64,000 nucleotides of DNA from Candidatus Nitrotoga sp. AM1P (GCF_013168275.1 NZ_AP019547.1:1550001-1614000); one strand, 5' to 3'; shown: positions 46,565 through 56,187, counted from the stretch's first letter. Made by a program: numbers and translations. Notes: a model not told the origin generated them from the letters alone.

Positions 46565-47767
46565 ATGAATATTCATGAATATCAAACCAAAGATTTGCTT
46601 AAACATTATGGCGTTCCGGTACCACCGGGGCGCGTCGTTCACACTGACGCTCAAGCGGCCACTGTTGCGGAAGAAATAGGCGGGTCACGTTGGGTTGTCA
46701 AGGCACAGATTCACTCCGGGGGCCGGGGCAAAGCGGGGGGTGTCCGGGTAGGCAATAGTATTGATGAAGTAAGAGTCATCGCCGACGAAATAATTGGCAG
46801 CCTTCTGGTTACCCATCAAACTGGGGCTGAAGGCAGGCTTGTCCGTCGTGTCCTTGTTGAACAAGCGAGCAACATTGTGCGTGAGTATTACATTGGACTG
46901 ATTATTGATCGTGCCACACGGCGAATCACTTTGGTTGCCTCCGCCGAGGGGGGGGTGGACATAGAGGTGGTTGCGAAGCAAACCCCGGAACGAATCATCC
47001 GGGAAGTCATTGATCCAGCAGTGGGCCTGCTCGATTTTCAATGCCGCAAGATTGCCTATAAGGTCGGCTTGAAAGGAACGCTATTGCCGCAGGCAGTAAA
47101 GGTCATGAAGGGTCTTTATCGCTGCATGCGAGACAATGATGCCATCATGGCTGAAATCAATCCGCTGGCTATTGTGGACAATGGCCAGCTGTTGGCACTG
47201 GATGCAAAAATGACTTTTGATGACAATGCAATGTATCGCAGACCGACCATTTCCGAACTACGGGATTTTGACGAAGAGGATCCAAAAGAGGTTGAGGCGA
47301 CTGGACATGGTTTGAATTACATTGCACTGGACGGTGATGTGGGTTGCATCGTCAATGGTGCTGGTCTGGCAATGGCAACCATGGATGCGATTACTCTACA
47401 TAACGGAAGACCGGCTAATTTCCTGGATGTAGGAGGCGGGGCTACACCGGAAAAAGTCGCTAATGCTTTCCGCATTGTGCTGCAGGATCCCGCCGTTAAA
47501 ATTATCCTCATTAATATTTTTGCCGGGATCAACCGTTGTGACTGGATCGCTACAGGAATTATTCAAGCCATGCGTGACCAGAATATACAAATGCCCATCA
47601 TCGTACGGCTGGCCGGTACGAATGTTGAAGAAGGACGGGCTATTCTCAATGCCTCTAAATTCCCATTTATTATCGCCAGTAATCTCAATGATGCTGCCGC
47701 AAAAGCGGTAGCTGAAGTTAACAATATTGTACAAAAAGTGACACCGCTAAAAAAGGAACACTCATGA
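46565..47767 (+). CDS. mtkA: Malate-CoA ligase beta subunit
   Basis: A 400-residue ATP-grasp subunit homologous to succinyl-CoA synthetase beta (SucC): MNIHEYQTKDLLKHYGVPVPPGRVV, then WVVKAQIHSGGRGKAGGV and INPLAIVDNGQLLALDAKMTFDDNA. The C-terminal ligase region has GLAMATMDAITLHNGRPANFLDVGGGA and LINIFAGINRCDWIA. Assigned to malate rather than succinate because it is co-operonic with mclA, as in serine-cycle methylotrophs. SucC remains an alternative on sequence alone. Confidence 0.88.
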   Translation: MNIHEYQTKDLLKHYGVPVPPGRVVHTDAQAATVAEEIGGSRWVVKAQIHSGGRGKAGGVRVGNSIDEVRVIADEIIGSLLVTHQTGAEGRLVRRVLVEQASNIVREYYIGLIIDRATRRITLVASAEGGVDIEVVAKQTPERIIREVIDPAVGLLDFQCRKIAYKVGLKGTLLPQAVKVMKGLYRCMRDNDAIMAEINPLAIVDNGQLLALDAKMTFDDNAMYRRPTISELRDFDEEDPKEVEATGHGLNYIALDGDVGCIVNGAGLAMATMDAITLHNGRPANFLDVGGGATPEKVANAFRIVLQDPAVKIILINIFAGINRCDWIATGIIQAMRDQNIQMPIIVRLAGTNVEEGRAILNASKFPFIIASNLNDAAAKAVAEVNNIVQKVTPLKKEHS

Positions 47768-48636
47768 GTGTGTTATTAAATAAAGATTCGCGCGTAATCT
47801 TTCAAGGGTTTACTGGGCAACACGCCACCTTTCACGCCGAAGAAGCGATGAAAATTGGTACTAAGGTGGTCGGGGGTGTAACGCCAGGCAAGGGCGGAAC
47901 GCAACACTTGGGCTTACCTGTATTTGATACCGTTGAAGAAGCAGTGCAGGCAACCGGCGCAGACGTTTCCGGTATTTTCGCCCCTCCCCCCTTCGCCGCC
48001 GATGCAATCATGGAAGCGATTGATGCGGGGATCAAAACAATTGTTGTCATCGCGGATGGCATACCTGTTCAGGATATGGTGCGTGTGGAACGCTACCGGC
48101 TGGGTACCAACTCGATTATCATCGGCCCGAATACACCCGGCATTATTACACCAGGCGTGGGCAAGGTTGGCATCATGCCTTCTCATATCTACAGCCCGGG
48201 AAGAATCGGAATTGTTTCACGCTCCGGCACACTAAACTATGAAGCTGTCGCCCAGATGAGCGAACTCGGCCTCGGCCAATCGTCATCTATCGGTATCGGA
48301 GGCGACCCCGTCAATGGAACTGACTTCGCGACTGTGCTAAAAGCATTTGAAGATGATCCAGATACCGATGCAGTGCTGATGATCGGTGAAATCGGAGGGC
48401 CGCAGGAAGTAGATGCGGCTCGCTGGGCCAAGAAAAACATGCGCAAACCGCTAATTGGCTATGTCGCCGGCTTATCGGCCCCCCCCGGACGCCGCATGGG
48501 CCACGCGGGCGCGATTATCAGCAGCGAGTCTGATACGGCAACCGCTAAAATTGACATGATGGAAGCACTGGGTATGTTCGTTGTACGTAATCCAGCCGAC
48601 ATAGGGGCTACCGTTTTACGGGCTATAAAGTCGTAA
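47764..48636 (+). CDS. mtkB: Malate-CoA ligase alpha subunit
   Basis: A 290-residue subunit homologous to SucD. It has the CoA-binding fold ([35 protein letters not shown]), [26 protein letters not shown] and the phosphohistidine motif GHAGAII near the C-terminus. It overlaps mtkA by 4 bp (ATGA). With MtkA it makes malyl-CoA from malate, CoA and ATP, feeding MclA. Confidence 0.9.
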   Translation: MSVLLNKDSRVIFQGFTGQHATFHAEEAMKIGTKVVGGVTPGKGGTQHLGLPVFDTVEEAVQATGADVSGIFAPPPFAADAIMEAIDAGIKTIVVIADGIPVQDMVRVERYRLGTNSIIIGPNTPGIITPGVGKVGIMPSHIYSPGRIGIVSRSGTLNYEAVAQMSELGLGQSSSIGIGGDPVNGTDFATVLKAFEDDPDTDAVLMIGEIGGPQEVDAARWAKKNMRKPLIGYVAGLSAPPGRRMGHAGAIISSESDTATAKIDMMEALGMFVVRNPADIGATVLRAIKS

Positions 48637-48991
48637 TAAAAATGCTGTTATTCCCACCTTTCAATAAGATGAAATCAGGCTTACGTCCGGACAGGTGGGA
48701 ATCCCGTGAATTGAAGCCTACCCATTTTTGAATGGCTGGATTTCGATACGGCATCACTTGACTAGCCGATTTTTATCTTCATCCCAGATAATCCATTAGA
48801 CCTGATTTGCGCGATGACAGGCATTCCCCCTTTTGCAAAGGGGGAGGCTGGTTAAATTTCCTAATGGATTATCCGGGTTCATCAGAATAGACAATGTTTT
48901 CTGCATTGTTCACTCGTCCCCGCCTTGTTCCACTATCGAATTGAAATTGGAATAAAATAGCGCCTTTCACAAATCACGCCGGTTTTGTCAC
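48637..48991. repeat. Intergenic region with nested palindromes
   Basis: A 355-bp gene-free stretch. An inverted repeat ATTCCCACCT/AGGTGGGAAT lies at 48650-48659 and 48693-48702. A composite element follows at 48787-48873: outer 13-base arms GATAATCCATTAG (48787-48799) and CTAATGGATTATC (48861-48873) enclose a tight hairpin CCCCCTTT-tgc-AAAGGGGG (48826-48844). The inner hairpin could terminate mtkB transcription, but T-runs are weak. The nested form looks like a small mobile or miniature repeat. Confidence 0.6.
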
Positions 48992-49888
48992 ATGCTCACA
49001 TTTCAGCAAATCATCCTGACGCTACAACAATTCTGGGACAAGCAAGGTTGCGCTCTGTTACAACCCTATGATATCGAAATGGGCGCAGGCACTTTTCACA
49101 CCGCCACCTTTCTGCGTGCGATCGGCCCGGAGCCTTGGCGCGCCGCTTATGTGCAGCCTTCACGTCGCCCCAAAGACGGGCGCTACGGCGAAAATCCCAA
49201 CCGGTTACAGCATTACTACCAATATCAGGTTGTGCTCAAGCCTTCACCCGCCAACATCCAGGAACTCTATCTCGACAGTCTGCGCGCGCTGGGCATTAAT
49301 ACCGGTGAACACGATATCCGCTTTGTGGAAGACGATTGGGAGTCGCCTACGCTGGGCGCATGGGGCTTGGGCTGGGAAGTGTGGCTGGATGGCATGGAGG
49401 TGACGCAGTTCACCTATTTTCAGGAAGTGGGCTCGCTGCCCTGTCGCCCAGTACTGGGCGAAATTACTTATGGACTGGAGCGTCTGGCGATGTATTTACA
49501 GGACGTGGAGAACGTATATGACCTGGTGTGGGCCAAGAATGGCGACAGCGTAGTGACGTACGGCGACATATACCACCAGAACGAGGTGGAACAATCCAAA
49601 TACAACTTCGAACACTCCAACGTCGAGATGCTGTTCCGACACTTCAGTGAATATGAAGCCGAAGCCAAGCGCTTGATCGCCGCCGAACTGGTATTGCCCG
49701 GATTCGAGATGGTGATGAAGTGCTCGCATAGTTTCAATATGCTGGATGCGCGCGGCGCTATTTCGGTGACCGAACGCGCAGCTTACATAGGCCGCGTGCG
49801 AACGTTGTCCAGGCTGGTGGCACAGGCTTATTACAACTCGCGCGAAGCACTTGGCTTCCCGATGTGCAAGCCCAGGGAGACAACATAA
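48992..49888 (+). CDS. glyQ: Glycyl-tRNA synthetase alpha subunit
   Basis: The class II catalytic subunit that charges tRNA-Gly in the alpha2beta2 bacterial enzyme. The 298-residue protein has [25 protein letters not shown], then [43 protein letters not shown] and the C-terminal [19 protein letters not shown]. The length is normal. It overlaps glyS by 1 bp (TAATG). Confidence 0.98.
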   Translation: MLTFQQIILTLQQFWDKQGCALLQPYDIEMGAGTFHTATFLRAIGPEPWRAAYVQPSRRPKDGRYGENPNRLQHYYQYQVVLKPSPANIQELYLDSLRALGINTGEHDIRFVEDDWESPTLGAWGLGWEVWLDGMEVTQFTYFQEVGSLPCRPVLGEITYGLERLAMYLQDVENVYDLVWAKNGDSVVTYGDIYHQNEVEQSKYNFEHSNVEMLFRHFSEYEAEAKRLIAAELVLPGFEMVMKCSHSFNMLDARGAISVTERAAYIGRVRTLSRLVAQAYYNSREALGFPMCKPRETT

Positions 49889-51960
49889 TGAAGCAGACTT
49901 TATTGATTGAGCTGCTTACCGAAGAGCTGCCACCCAAGGCGCTGGAACGTCTTTCCATTGTTTTCGCCAACGAAGTCTTTACTGAATTGCGCGAGCAGGA
50001 GCTGGCGGGCGAAGATAGTAAATGTACGCCTTTCGCTACTCCGCGTCGGCTGGCCCTGACAATTACCAATGTAGCATCGCAGCAGGCTGATCGTGTGATA
50101 GAACGCAAAGGCCCCACAGTAGCTGCCGGGTTGGATGCCGAAGGCAAACCCAGCAAAGCGCTGGAAGGTTTCATGCGTGGTGCAGGTGTGACGTTCGAAC
50201 AATTGCAACGTAATAACGACGACAAGACCGAATATTTCGTCGCACGCATAGAAAAAAAAGGCCAGCCCCTTGATGTCTATTTAGCCGACTTCATAACTCA
50301 AGCTCTGAAAAAACTGCCCGTCCCCAAACTGATGCGCTGGGGCGACTCCGACCACCAGTTTGTACGTCCCGTGCATGCTTTGATTATGCTGCATGGGGAG
50401 CGCATAGTGCCCGGCGAAGTATTGGGGCTACAGAGTGGACGGTTAACGAGCGGTCATCGCTTCCTGCACACAGGTGACATCCCAGTCGTATGCGCAGATA
50501 GCTATGAAGAAGCACTGTTGACGCACGGCAAAATTATTGCCTCTTTTGAAAAGCGCCGCACCCGAATTGATGAATATCTCAAAGCCAAGGCGCACGAACT
50601 CAATGCGCGCATTAATCCATCCGATGGCCTGCTGGATGAAGTCACGGCGCTGGTGGAATGGCCGGTGGTTTATGTTGGTGAGTTCGAAGAGGAATATCTT
50701 GAAGTGCCGCAGGAGTGTCTGATACTCACCATGCAACAGAACCAGAAATATTTTCCATTATTGGATAATGACGGCAAGCTGCTCAATAAATTTCTGATTG
50801 TTTCCAACATGCAGGTGGACAATCCCAAGCACATTATCGATGGCAATCAACGAGTGGTGCGTCCGCGCCTGGCCGATGCGCGCTTCTTTTTTAACCAGGA
50901 TCGAAAACTGACGCTGGAATCGCGCGTCGCCAAGCTGGGCAATGTGGTCTATCACAATAAGCTGGGCACACAGCTGCAGCGCATCGAGCGCATCACTACC
51001 CTGGCCGGTGCCATCGCGCGCCAGCTTAACGCTGAAAAATCGGTGGCTGAACTAGCGGCACGTCTTGCCAAGGCCGATTTGACTACCGACATGGTCGGCG
51101 AGTTTCCAGAACTTCAAGGCATTATGGGACGCTATTATGCGCTGCATGACGGCGAGAATCAGGTAGTAGCAGATGCGATCTCGGCGCACTACCACCCGCG
51201 CTTTGCCGGTGACACTCTGCCGCATGGCGCGGTGGCTTGTGCGGTGGCCCTGGCGGACAAGCTGGATACACTGGTTGGCATTTACGGCATCGGTCTGGTT
51301 CCCACTGGCGACAAGGATCCATTTGGATTACGCCGCCACGCACTGGGAGTGTTGCGCATTCTAATCGAGACGCCGCTGGCGTTGCCGCTAGATATGCTAT
51401 TGCAATTGAGCAAGGATAGTTTCACCGCTGGGAAATTGAGCGACAGTGTCGTGGCTGATGTGCATGGCTTCATGCTCGAGCGACTGCGCGGTTATTTGCG
51501 CGAGCGCGATTTTTCTCCCGATGAAATTGAAGCGGTTGTGTGTCAAAACCCGACGCGCATAGATCTCGTGATGCCACGTCTGGACGCAGTGTGTACCTTT
51601 CGCAAACTGCCGGAAGCGGCGGCATTGGCGGCCGCCAACAAACGCATTCAGAATATTCTGAAGAAAACCGCCACGGTAGAAGTCGCGATTCAGCCCGAGC
51701 TATTGCAAGAAAATGCGGAACGCAGGCTGTATGAAGTGATACAACGTCTCTCACCACAGGTGGAAGCCGGAATACGGAAACAGGATTACACCGCTATGCT
51801 CACTTTGCTGGCCTCGGCGCGCGCAGTAGTCGATGAATTTTTCGACAAGGTGATGGTGATGGCAGAAGACCCTGCTGTGCGAAATAACCGTCTGGCCTTG
51901 CTGAAACAACTGGCTGACTTGATGAATAAAGTCGCTGATATCTCCAAACTGGCAACCTGA
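49888..51960 (+). CDS. glyS: Glycyl-tRNA synthetase beta subunit
   Basis: A 690-residue tRNA-binding partner of GlyQ, with LLIELLTEELPPKALERL, PTVAAGLDAEGKPSKALEGFMRG, MRWGDSDHQFVRPVHAL and an HD-like core. It ends in a DALR anticodon-binding domain (VEAGIRKQDYTAMLTLLASARAVVDEFFDKVMVMAED). The ATG at 49888 gives translational coupling with glyQ; the upstream ATG at 49864 inside glyQ was rejected. Confidence 0.98.
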   Translation: MKQTLLIELLTEELPPKALERLSIVFANEVFTELREQELAGEDSKCTPFATPRRLALTITNVASQQADRVIERKGPTVAAGLDAEGKPSKALEGFMRGAGVTFEQLQRNNDDKTEYFVARIEKKGQPLDVYLADFITQALKKLPVPKLMRWGDSDHQFVRPVHALIMLHGERIVPGEVLGLQSGRLTSGHRFLHTGDIPVVCADSYEEALLTHGKIIASFEKRRTRIDEYLKAKAHELNARINPSDGLLDEVTALVEWPVVYVGEFEEEYLEVPQECLILTMQQNQKYFPLLDNDGKLLNKFLIVSNMQVDNPKHIIDGNQRVVRPRLADARFFFNQDRKLTLESRVAKLGNVVYHNKLGTQLQRIERITTLAGAIARQLNAEKSVAELAARLAKADLTTDMVGEFPELQGIMGRYYALHDGENQVVADAISAHYHPRFAGDTLPHGAVACAVALADKLDTLVGIYGIGLVPTGDKDPFGLRRHALGVLRILIETPLALPLDMLLQLSKDSFTAGKLSDSVVADVHGFMLERLRGYLRERDFSPDEIEAVVCQNPTRIDLVMPRLDAVCTFRKLPEAAALAAANKRIQNILKKTATVEVAIQPELLQENAERRLYEVIQRLSPQVEAGIRKQDYTAMLTLLASARAVVDEFFDKVMVMAEDPAVRNNRLALLKQLADLMNKVADISKLAT

Positions 51961-51974
51961 AAATGGGGCCAGCA

Positions 51975-52505
51975 ATGAAGCTCATCATCCTTGACCGCGA
52001 CGGTGTTATTAATTATGGCTCCACTCAATTCATCAAACACCCGAATGAATGGAAGCCGCTACCCGGCAGTCTTGAAGCAATCGCTCGCTTGGTGCAGGCG
52101 GACTATCGCGTGGTGGTGGCGACCAATCAATCAGGCATAGGACGCGGCCTGTTCGATATGCTTACCCTGAATGCCATTCACGATAAGATGCACAAAACGG
52201 TGGCGCAGGCAGCCGGGCGCATTGATGCAATATTTTATTGTCCCCATGCGGCGGAAGCCAACTGCTCTTGCCGCAAACCTAAAACCGGCATGCTGGAAAC
52301 AATTGCCCTGCGCTATAACGTAAACCTGAAGGGTGTGCCTATGGTAGGCGATGCGTTACGCGATCTGGAAGCCGCAGCCAAAATGGGAGCACAGCCGATA
52401 TTGGTGCTTACCGGCAAGGGGGCGAAGACCCAGGCCAAGGGCGGCTTGCCGGAAGGTACGCTGATTTATCGTGATCTGGCAGCAGTCGTTTCCACCCTCA
52501 TTTAA
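51975..52505 (+). CDS. gmhB: D,D-heptose 1,7-bisphosphate 7-phosphatase
   Basis: A HAD phosphatase of ADP-heptose synthesis for the LPS inner core. The 176-residue protein has nucleophile motif LDRDGVINYGS, ATNQSGIGRGLFD, a Cys/His zinc-loop (CPHAAEANCSCRKPKTGM) and the metal motif MVGDALRDLEAA. The ATG at 51975 matches the family start; the longer start at 51963 adds four residues. It lies 14 bp after glyS, the betaproteobacterial order glyQS-gmhB-plsC. Confidence 0.95.
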   Translation: MKLIILDRDGVINYGSTQFIKHPNEWKPLPGSLEAIARLVQADYRVVVATNQSGIGRGLFDMLTLNAIHDKMHKTVAQAAGRIDAIFYCPHAAEANCSCRKPKTGMLETIALRYNVNLKGVPMVGDALRDLEAAAKMGAQPILVLTGKGAKTQAKGGLPEGTLIYRDLAAVVSTLI

Positions 52506-52578
52506 TGGCATTTCTAAAAAATCTAAATTTTTCATTCTCGCCTGCGCGGCAATGACGGTATTTTAAAATTTCTCTGAT

Positions 52579-53283
52579 ATGGTATTCATACGCTCGCTGA
52601 TTTTTCTGCTGCTGCAAATCGTCATTACGCCGCTGTTTACGCTAATTGCAATACTCACCTTTCCGTTCCATCCGATTACACGCTATCGCATCATCTCGGG
52701 CTGGGCGCTTACCATGCTATGGCTATTGCGCGTGGTATGCGGCATCCGCATGGAAGTGCGCGGTGCCGAGAACATCCCAACTAAACCGTGTCTTGTACTG
52801 TGCAAGCATCAATCTGCATGGGAAACCATCGCGCTACAAAAAGTATTTCCGCCGCAAGTATGGGTGATCAAACGTGAACTGTTGTGGCTGCCTTTTTTCG
52901 GTTGGGGTCTTGCGATGACCAGCCCCGTTGCCATTAAACGCAGCGAAGGCCGCGAAGCAATTAAGCAGTTGCTGCGCCAGGGTAAAGAACGACTGGCGCT
53001 AGGCTTCTGCGTGGTTATTTTTCCTGAAGGAACACGCATTCCTTTTGGTCAGCGCGGCAGATACAAAATCGGCGGTGCACTGCTAGGTGCATCCAGTGGC
53101 GTACCAATCGTTCCTGTGGCACACAATGCAGGAAAACTGTGGGGGCGCGAATCCTTCCTCAAATATCCAGGCGTTATCACCATGAGTATCGGTGCTCCAA
53201 TTGATCCGGCCGATCTCAAGGCCGAAGAGATCAATCGGCGCGTGGAAGAATGGATCGAAACCGAAGTCACACGACTGCCCTGA
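52579..53283 (+). CDS. plsC: 1-acyl-glycerol-3-phosphate acyltransferase
   Basis: A 234-residue membrane acyltransferase that makes phosphatidic acid. An N-terminal membrane helix pair (SLIFLLLQIVITPLFTLIAIL) comes first. The acyltransferase motif is CKHQSAWET, the variant HX4E of this subfamily rather than HX4D. Then come the substrate motif FPEGTRIPFGQRGRYKIGG and motif VPIVPVAHNAGKLW. It follows gmhB by about 70 bp and overlaps the metallopeptidase start by 1 bp. Confidence 0.93.
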   Translation: MVFIRSLIFLLLQIVITPLFTLIAILTFPFHPITRYRIISGWALTMLWLLRVVCGIRMEVRGAENIPTKPCLVLCKHQSAWETIALQKVFPPQVWVIKRELLWLPFFGWGLAMTSPVAIKRSEGREAIKQLLRQGKERLALGFCVVIFPEGTRIPFGQRGRYKIGGALLGASSGVPIVPVAHNAGKLWGRESFLKYPGVITMSIGAPIDPADLKAEEINRRVEEWIETEVTRLP

Positions 53284-54026
53284 TGCTCAACAAACTACGC
53301 CGATTCATTACCCCGCTGGCTATCGAACAACGCACAGTCGATCTGGTTGGCACTCAGGTTACCTATACCCTTAAACGTACTAGTCGACGCCGTAGCATCG
53401 GCCTGCGCATCGACAATCATGGATTGACGGTAAACATGCCACTGCGCGCCTCGGAGAAATGGCTGCACGATGTATTGCAGGACAAAGCGCATTGGGTGGT
53501 AAAAAAACTTGAGAATTGGCAAGCGAAGAAACCCATCTCGCCACAATGGCGGGATGGACAGTCCATCTTTTTTATTGGCGAGGCACTTACTCTGCGTGTG
53601 GTCATCAGCTTGTTTTCTACGCCACCGCTACTGCAAGGTGCACAATTGTTTGTGCATGTCACAGACAATGCTAACGAAGCATTAATAGAGCAAGCTGTCA
53701 CACAATGGTATCAAGGCGAAGCGAAAAAACTGTTCAACGAACGCGTAGCTCACTACACACCCCTGATGGACGTAGCGCCGCGCATGGTGAAGCTTTCTTC
53801 CACGCGCACGCAATGGGGCAGTTGCACCACTCGAGGCGATGTGCGCCTCAACTGGCAACTTATCAAAATGCCGTTGCGTTTAATGGATTACGTCGTAGTA
53901 CATGAACTCGCCCACCTTATCGAGATGAATCACTCTGCTGCATTTTGGCAGGTGGTCGAAATTGCCTGCCCCGATTATGCCAAGCGACGCAGTGAATTAA
54001 AGCAGTGGCAGATTTCACCGTCTTAG
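53283..54026 (+). CDS. YgjP-like zinc metallopeptidase (DUF45/M48-type)
   Basis: A 247-residue protein from the ATG at 53283, overlapping the plsC stop. It has an N-terminal beta-rich region with RRRSIGLRIDNHGLTVNMP, then LSSTRTQWGSCTTRGDVRLNWQLIKMP. The zinc motif is VVHELAHLIEMNHSAAFW. Members are cytoplasmic putative proteases of unknown substrate, commonly downstream of plsC in betaproteobacteria. The open frame starting at 53250 is inside plsC and was rejected. Confidence 0.92.
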   Translation: MLNKLRRFITPLAIEQRTVDLVGTQVTYTLKRTSRRRSIGLRIDNHGLTVNMPLRASEKWLHDVLQDKAHWVVKKLENWQAKKPISPQWRDGQSIFFIGEALTLRVVISLFSTPPLLQGAQLFVHVTDNANEALIEQAVTQWYQGEAKKLFNERVAHYTPLMDVAPRMVKLSSTRTQWGSCTTRGDVRLNWQLIKMPLRLMDYVVVHELAHLIEMNHSAAFWQVVEIACPDYAKRRSELKQWQISPS

Positions 54027-54030
54027 CAAG

Positions 54031-54204
54031 CTGAAAACTAATGGTACATTCCCCGTGATGCGCTACGATAACAAGGTTGAGAAGAGCGACCACCGGCATT
54101 TCGGCGCAAAAGAAAGCAGTTACAGATTCAGCACGACAGAGCGCTTGATGGCCGATTTTCAGAAAGACATTGCGAGGTGGAACGATGAAAACAGTAATTC
54201 TTGA
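54031..54204 (+). pseudogene. Truncated TumE-like (DUF6516) toxin remnant
   Basis: A frame of about 57 codons matching the C-terminal half of TumE/DUF6516: GTFPVMRYDNKVEKSDHRHF, then SSYRFSTTERLMADFQKDIARW. The N-terminal half is absent, because the YgjP gene ends just upstream. It overlaps the start of the TumA-like gene. The toxin appears inactive, though translation from the ATG at 54058 is possible. Confidence 0.6.
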
Positions 54205-54522
54205 GGTTCGCTCGCCCGAAGAATCGATGGCGAATTTTGTTCAATCTTGGAAGACTGGAAAACCAGAACGGGCTGCACGAATCGCGTTTGCAACGCCAGA
54301 GCTACTGTGGCAAGTTCTCACAACCAAGCGCTGGGCACTGCTAAAGGTTTTGTGTGGTGCAGGGCCAATCTCCATCCGGGAAGCTGCTCGCGCGACGTAA
54401 AGGCTGTCCACTCCGACATCACTGCCCTGCTAAATGCGGGCATTCTCGATCGCACCGAAAGCGGCGGCATAATCTTTCCGTTTGAAGCGGTCAAGGTTGA
54501 ATTTTTGCTAAAGGCAGCGTAA
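54185..54522 (+). pseudogene. Frameshifted TumA-like HTH antitoxin
   Basis: The first frame from the ATG at 54185 (MKTVILEVRSPEESMANFVQ, then PELLWQVLTTKRWALLKVLCGAGPISIREAARA) stops at about 54400. The other frame supplies the rest of the wHTH (RDVKAVHSDITALLNAGILDR, then IIFPFEAVKVEFLLKAA) to 54522. Together they form the HVO_A0114-type regulator paired with TumE toxins. The break is near 54390, where a few residues expected between EAAR and RDVKAV are missing. Confidence 0.65.
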
Positions 54523-54852
54523 CGCTTCGGAAAAATACGCCGACTCTTCAGGGGACGTGCTCCGGCAATCCGAGGCACACCCTCTCATACTTTCCACTTC
54601 GCTAGTTACCCATTAAGGCCGGGTTCTCGCGGCGCCTGGCAAAAAAATAATTGCATCAGCCACCAAGCCAAGCGTGAGCGTAGCATCTGACAGCGGCAGA
54701 TTGTGGGTGAGAAAATTGTAGATGGAGTAGATAATTAGGGTGATGTTGATGAGTGAAATGTTGGGCTTCATGTCATTCAACCCAACCTACCACGCTATTG
54801 AAGCATATAGTGCGATGTAGTAGACTTCTATTTACTTAAACCGAAATATCGG
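54523..54852. other. Gap with a possible small membrane protein
   Basis: The only candidate is a minus-strand ORF at 54613-54771: 52 codons, starting MKPNISLINITLIIYSIYNF and ending ARTRP. It could be a single-pass membrane peptide, but there is no strong ribosome site. Otherwise nothing was recognised. Confidence 0.3.
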
Positions 54853-54912
54853 GTGGGTCACAGTGGCCCGGGAAAACCGGCCGAATACGATGCAGAAGAT
54901 AGGTGGGCAATC

Positions 54913-55194
54913 ATGAGCAAGCGCTTCCAAAATTGGGCTGAGACCTGGATCAAGGATAACATCCTTCCTGGCGCTAATCCCGACATCGAAAACCACGATG
55001 CGCGGGCAAGGCGGCTGATGGATGAAATGTACGCGGCGGCGGCGGCGGCCAACTTCTCAGACTTAGAGACCGCGGAGGAGCGGAAGCACCTTGCACCCCT
55101 GGTTTTGGCGGCGGTCGCGGACGACACCGAATTTGACTACGATACATTTACGCTCAAATATCTACTGGCGATGGAGTTTGAAGACGGCGACTGA
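54913..55194 (+). CDS. Small DUF768-like protein
   Basis: A 93-residue acidic protein from the ATG at 54913; the frame is open to 54853. MSKRFQNWAETWIKDNILPG, then DARARRLMDEMYAAAAAANFSDLETAEE recalls DUF768, a group of short proteins of unknown function mostly in rhizobia. No membrane segment or known active site. It stands alone amid mobile-element remnants and may have been acquired by transfer. Confidence 0.6.
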   Translation: MSKRFQNWAETWIKDNILPGANPDIENHDARARRLMDEMYAAAAAANFSDLETAEERKHLAPLVLAAVADDTEFDYDTFTLKYLLAMEFEDGD

Positions 55195-55235
55195 GCCCCG
55201 CCCGTCCGACTTACTCATACCGGCTCACCAACGCA

Positions 55236-55425
55236 TTCAGCCATGTAAGGTGGGCACGGTTTTGTGCCCACCCGGATTCTCAAACATCGCGAATCGACTA
55301 TCTGGCAACGGCGATTTTGGGAACACCAAATTTGTGATGAAAATGATTTTGCCCGCCCTGTCGATTACATTCATTTCAATTCGGTTAAACACGGGCATGT
55401 ACAACGTGCAGTTGTTTGACTCCTG
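55236..55425 (+). mobile_element. Internally deleted RAYT/REP element
   Basis: Begins with the REP palindrome GTGGGCAC/GTGCCCAC (55250-55271), then jumps directly to 55279-55413, which copies the part of the RAYT gene corresponding to 58360-58494. The N-terminal HUH half of the gene is missing. The remaining frame keeps WQRRFWEHQI and YIHFNSVKHG before a stop. Confidence 0.75.
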
Positions 55426-55641
55426 AAAATCAGTTCAGTGACATTTTCTCAGATTGACGAATTATTCCAATCAGCGCGCGGGAATAAATCAGTGTTTCCT
55501 TAGAACTGACTCCAATGCCCTGCCACTAGTCTGGCTCCAATCCCATGCAAAGGTTGAGACAGGCCTGTCATAATGCACGCTGCGAAATGTATCCCTCCTT
55601 TTCCCACCGCCAACGCCATAACTCAAAATGGAGATTCGAAA
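55426..55641. other. Spacer upstream of the DUF3592 gene
   Basis: No gene seen. The sequence just before the next gene has GGAGATTC, a suitable ribosome site. Confidence 0.35.
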
Positions 55642-56079
55642 TTGAATTACTATGCGATCATTCTCGGCCTCTTCATCATCGGTGGGTTTGGTGCCGTACT
55701 ATGGGGCTGGATCATTTTTGCCAAGGCACGAAAAACGCTACGCTGGCCCATGGTGGAAGGCATCATTGAACAATCCGCGCCCATGTCAGAAGCTAACGAT
55801 CTGCTACCACACATCCAGTTCAGCTACACAGTGGCTGCGCATATTTATCAGCGCACACTGGAGTTTCCAGATGGTACCAACCCATCGCCGGAGCTCGCCG
55901 CCAGCTATGCCAAAAAATACCCTGCCGGTGCCAAAGTATCCGTGTATTACAACCCGGATCAGCCTGATCAAGCCACACTTGAGCCCGGCCTGGCCAGGGG
56001 CGACTGGATGATACCCACCTTGGGAATTGCCGCAATGGCCTTGGGGATCTTCGCCCTTTTTTTCAGCAGCTATAATTGA
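55642..56079 (+). CDS. DUF3592 membrane protein
   Basis: A 145-residue protein from a TTG at 55642 that follows a GGAG ribosome site; an ATG at 55573 lies upstream in the same frame but would add a non-conserved 23-residue leader. Two membrane helices (IILGLFIIGGFGAVLWGWIIF and TLGIAAMALGIFALFFSS) flank a periplasmic beta domain (HIQFSYTVAAHIYQRT, VSVYYNPDQPDQATLEPG), the DUF3592 plan. The function is unknown. Confidence 0.85.
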   Translation: MNYYAIILGLFIIGGFGAVLWGWIIFAKARKTLRWPMVEGIIEQSAPMSEANDLLPHIQFSYTVAAHIYQRTLEFPDGTNPSPELAASYAKKYPAGAKVSVYYNPDQPDQATLEPGLARGDWMIPTLGIAAMALGIFALFFSSYN

Positions 56080-56147
56080 GAAGCGCACAGGGTCAGCCAA
56101 ACGCAGAATACTTATCGGTGCGTCCGCACCAGCACGCTAGACAAGCC

Positions 56148-56187
56148 GCCTCCAAAGATGTACAGTAACACGTACATCTTTGGAGGC
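56148..56187 (+). promoter_or_regulatory. yefM-yoeB operator with sequestered ribosome site
   Basis: A perfect inverted repeat: arms of 16 bases at 56148-56163 and 56172-56187, spacer 8. Each arm ends in GTAC/GTACA, similar to the TGTACA half-sites bound by YefM-YoeB. The right arm contains GGAGG (56182-56186), six bases before the yefM ATG, so the same DNA can act as operator and, in RNA, as a hairpin hiding the ribosome site. Confidence 0.8.
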
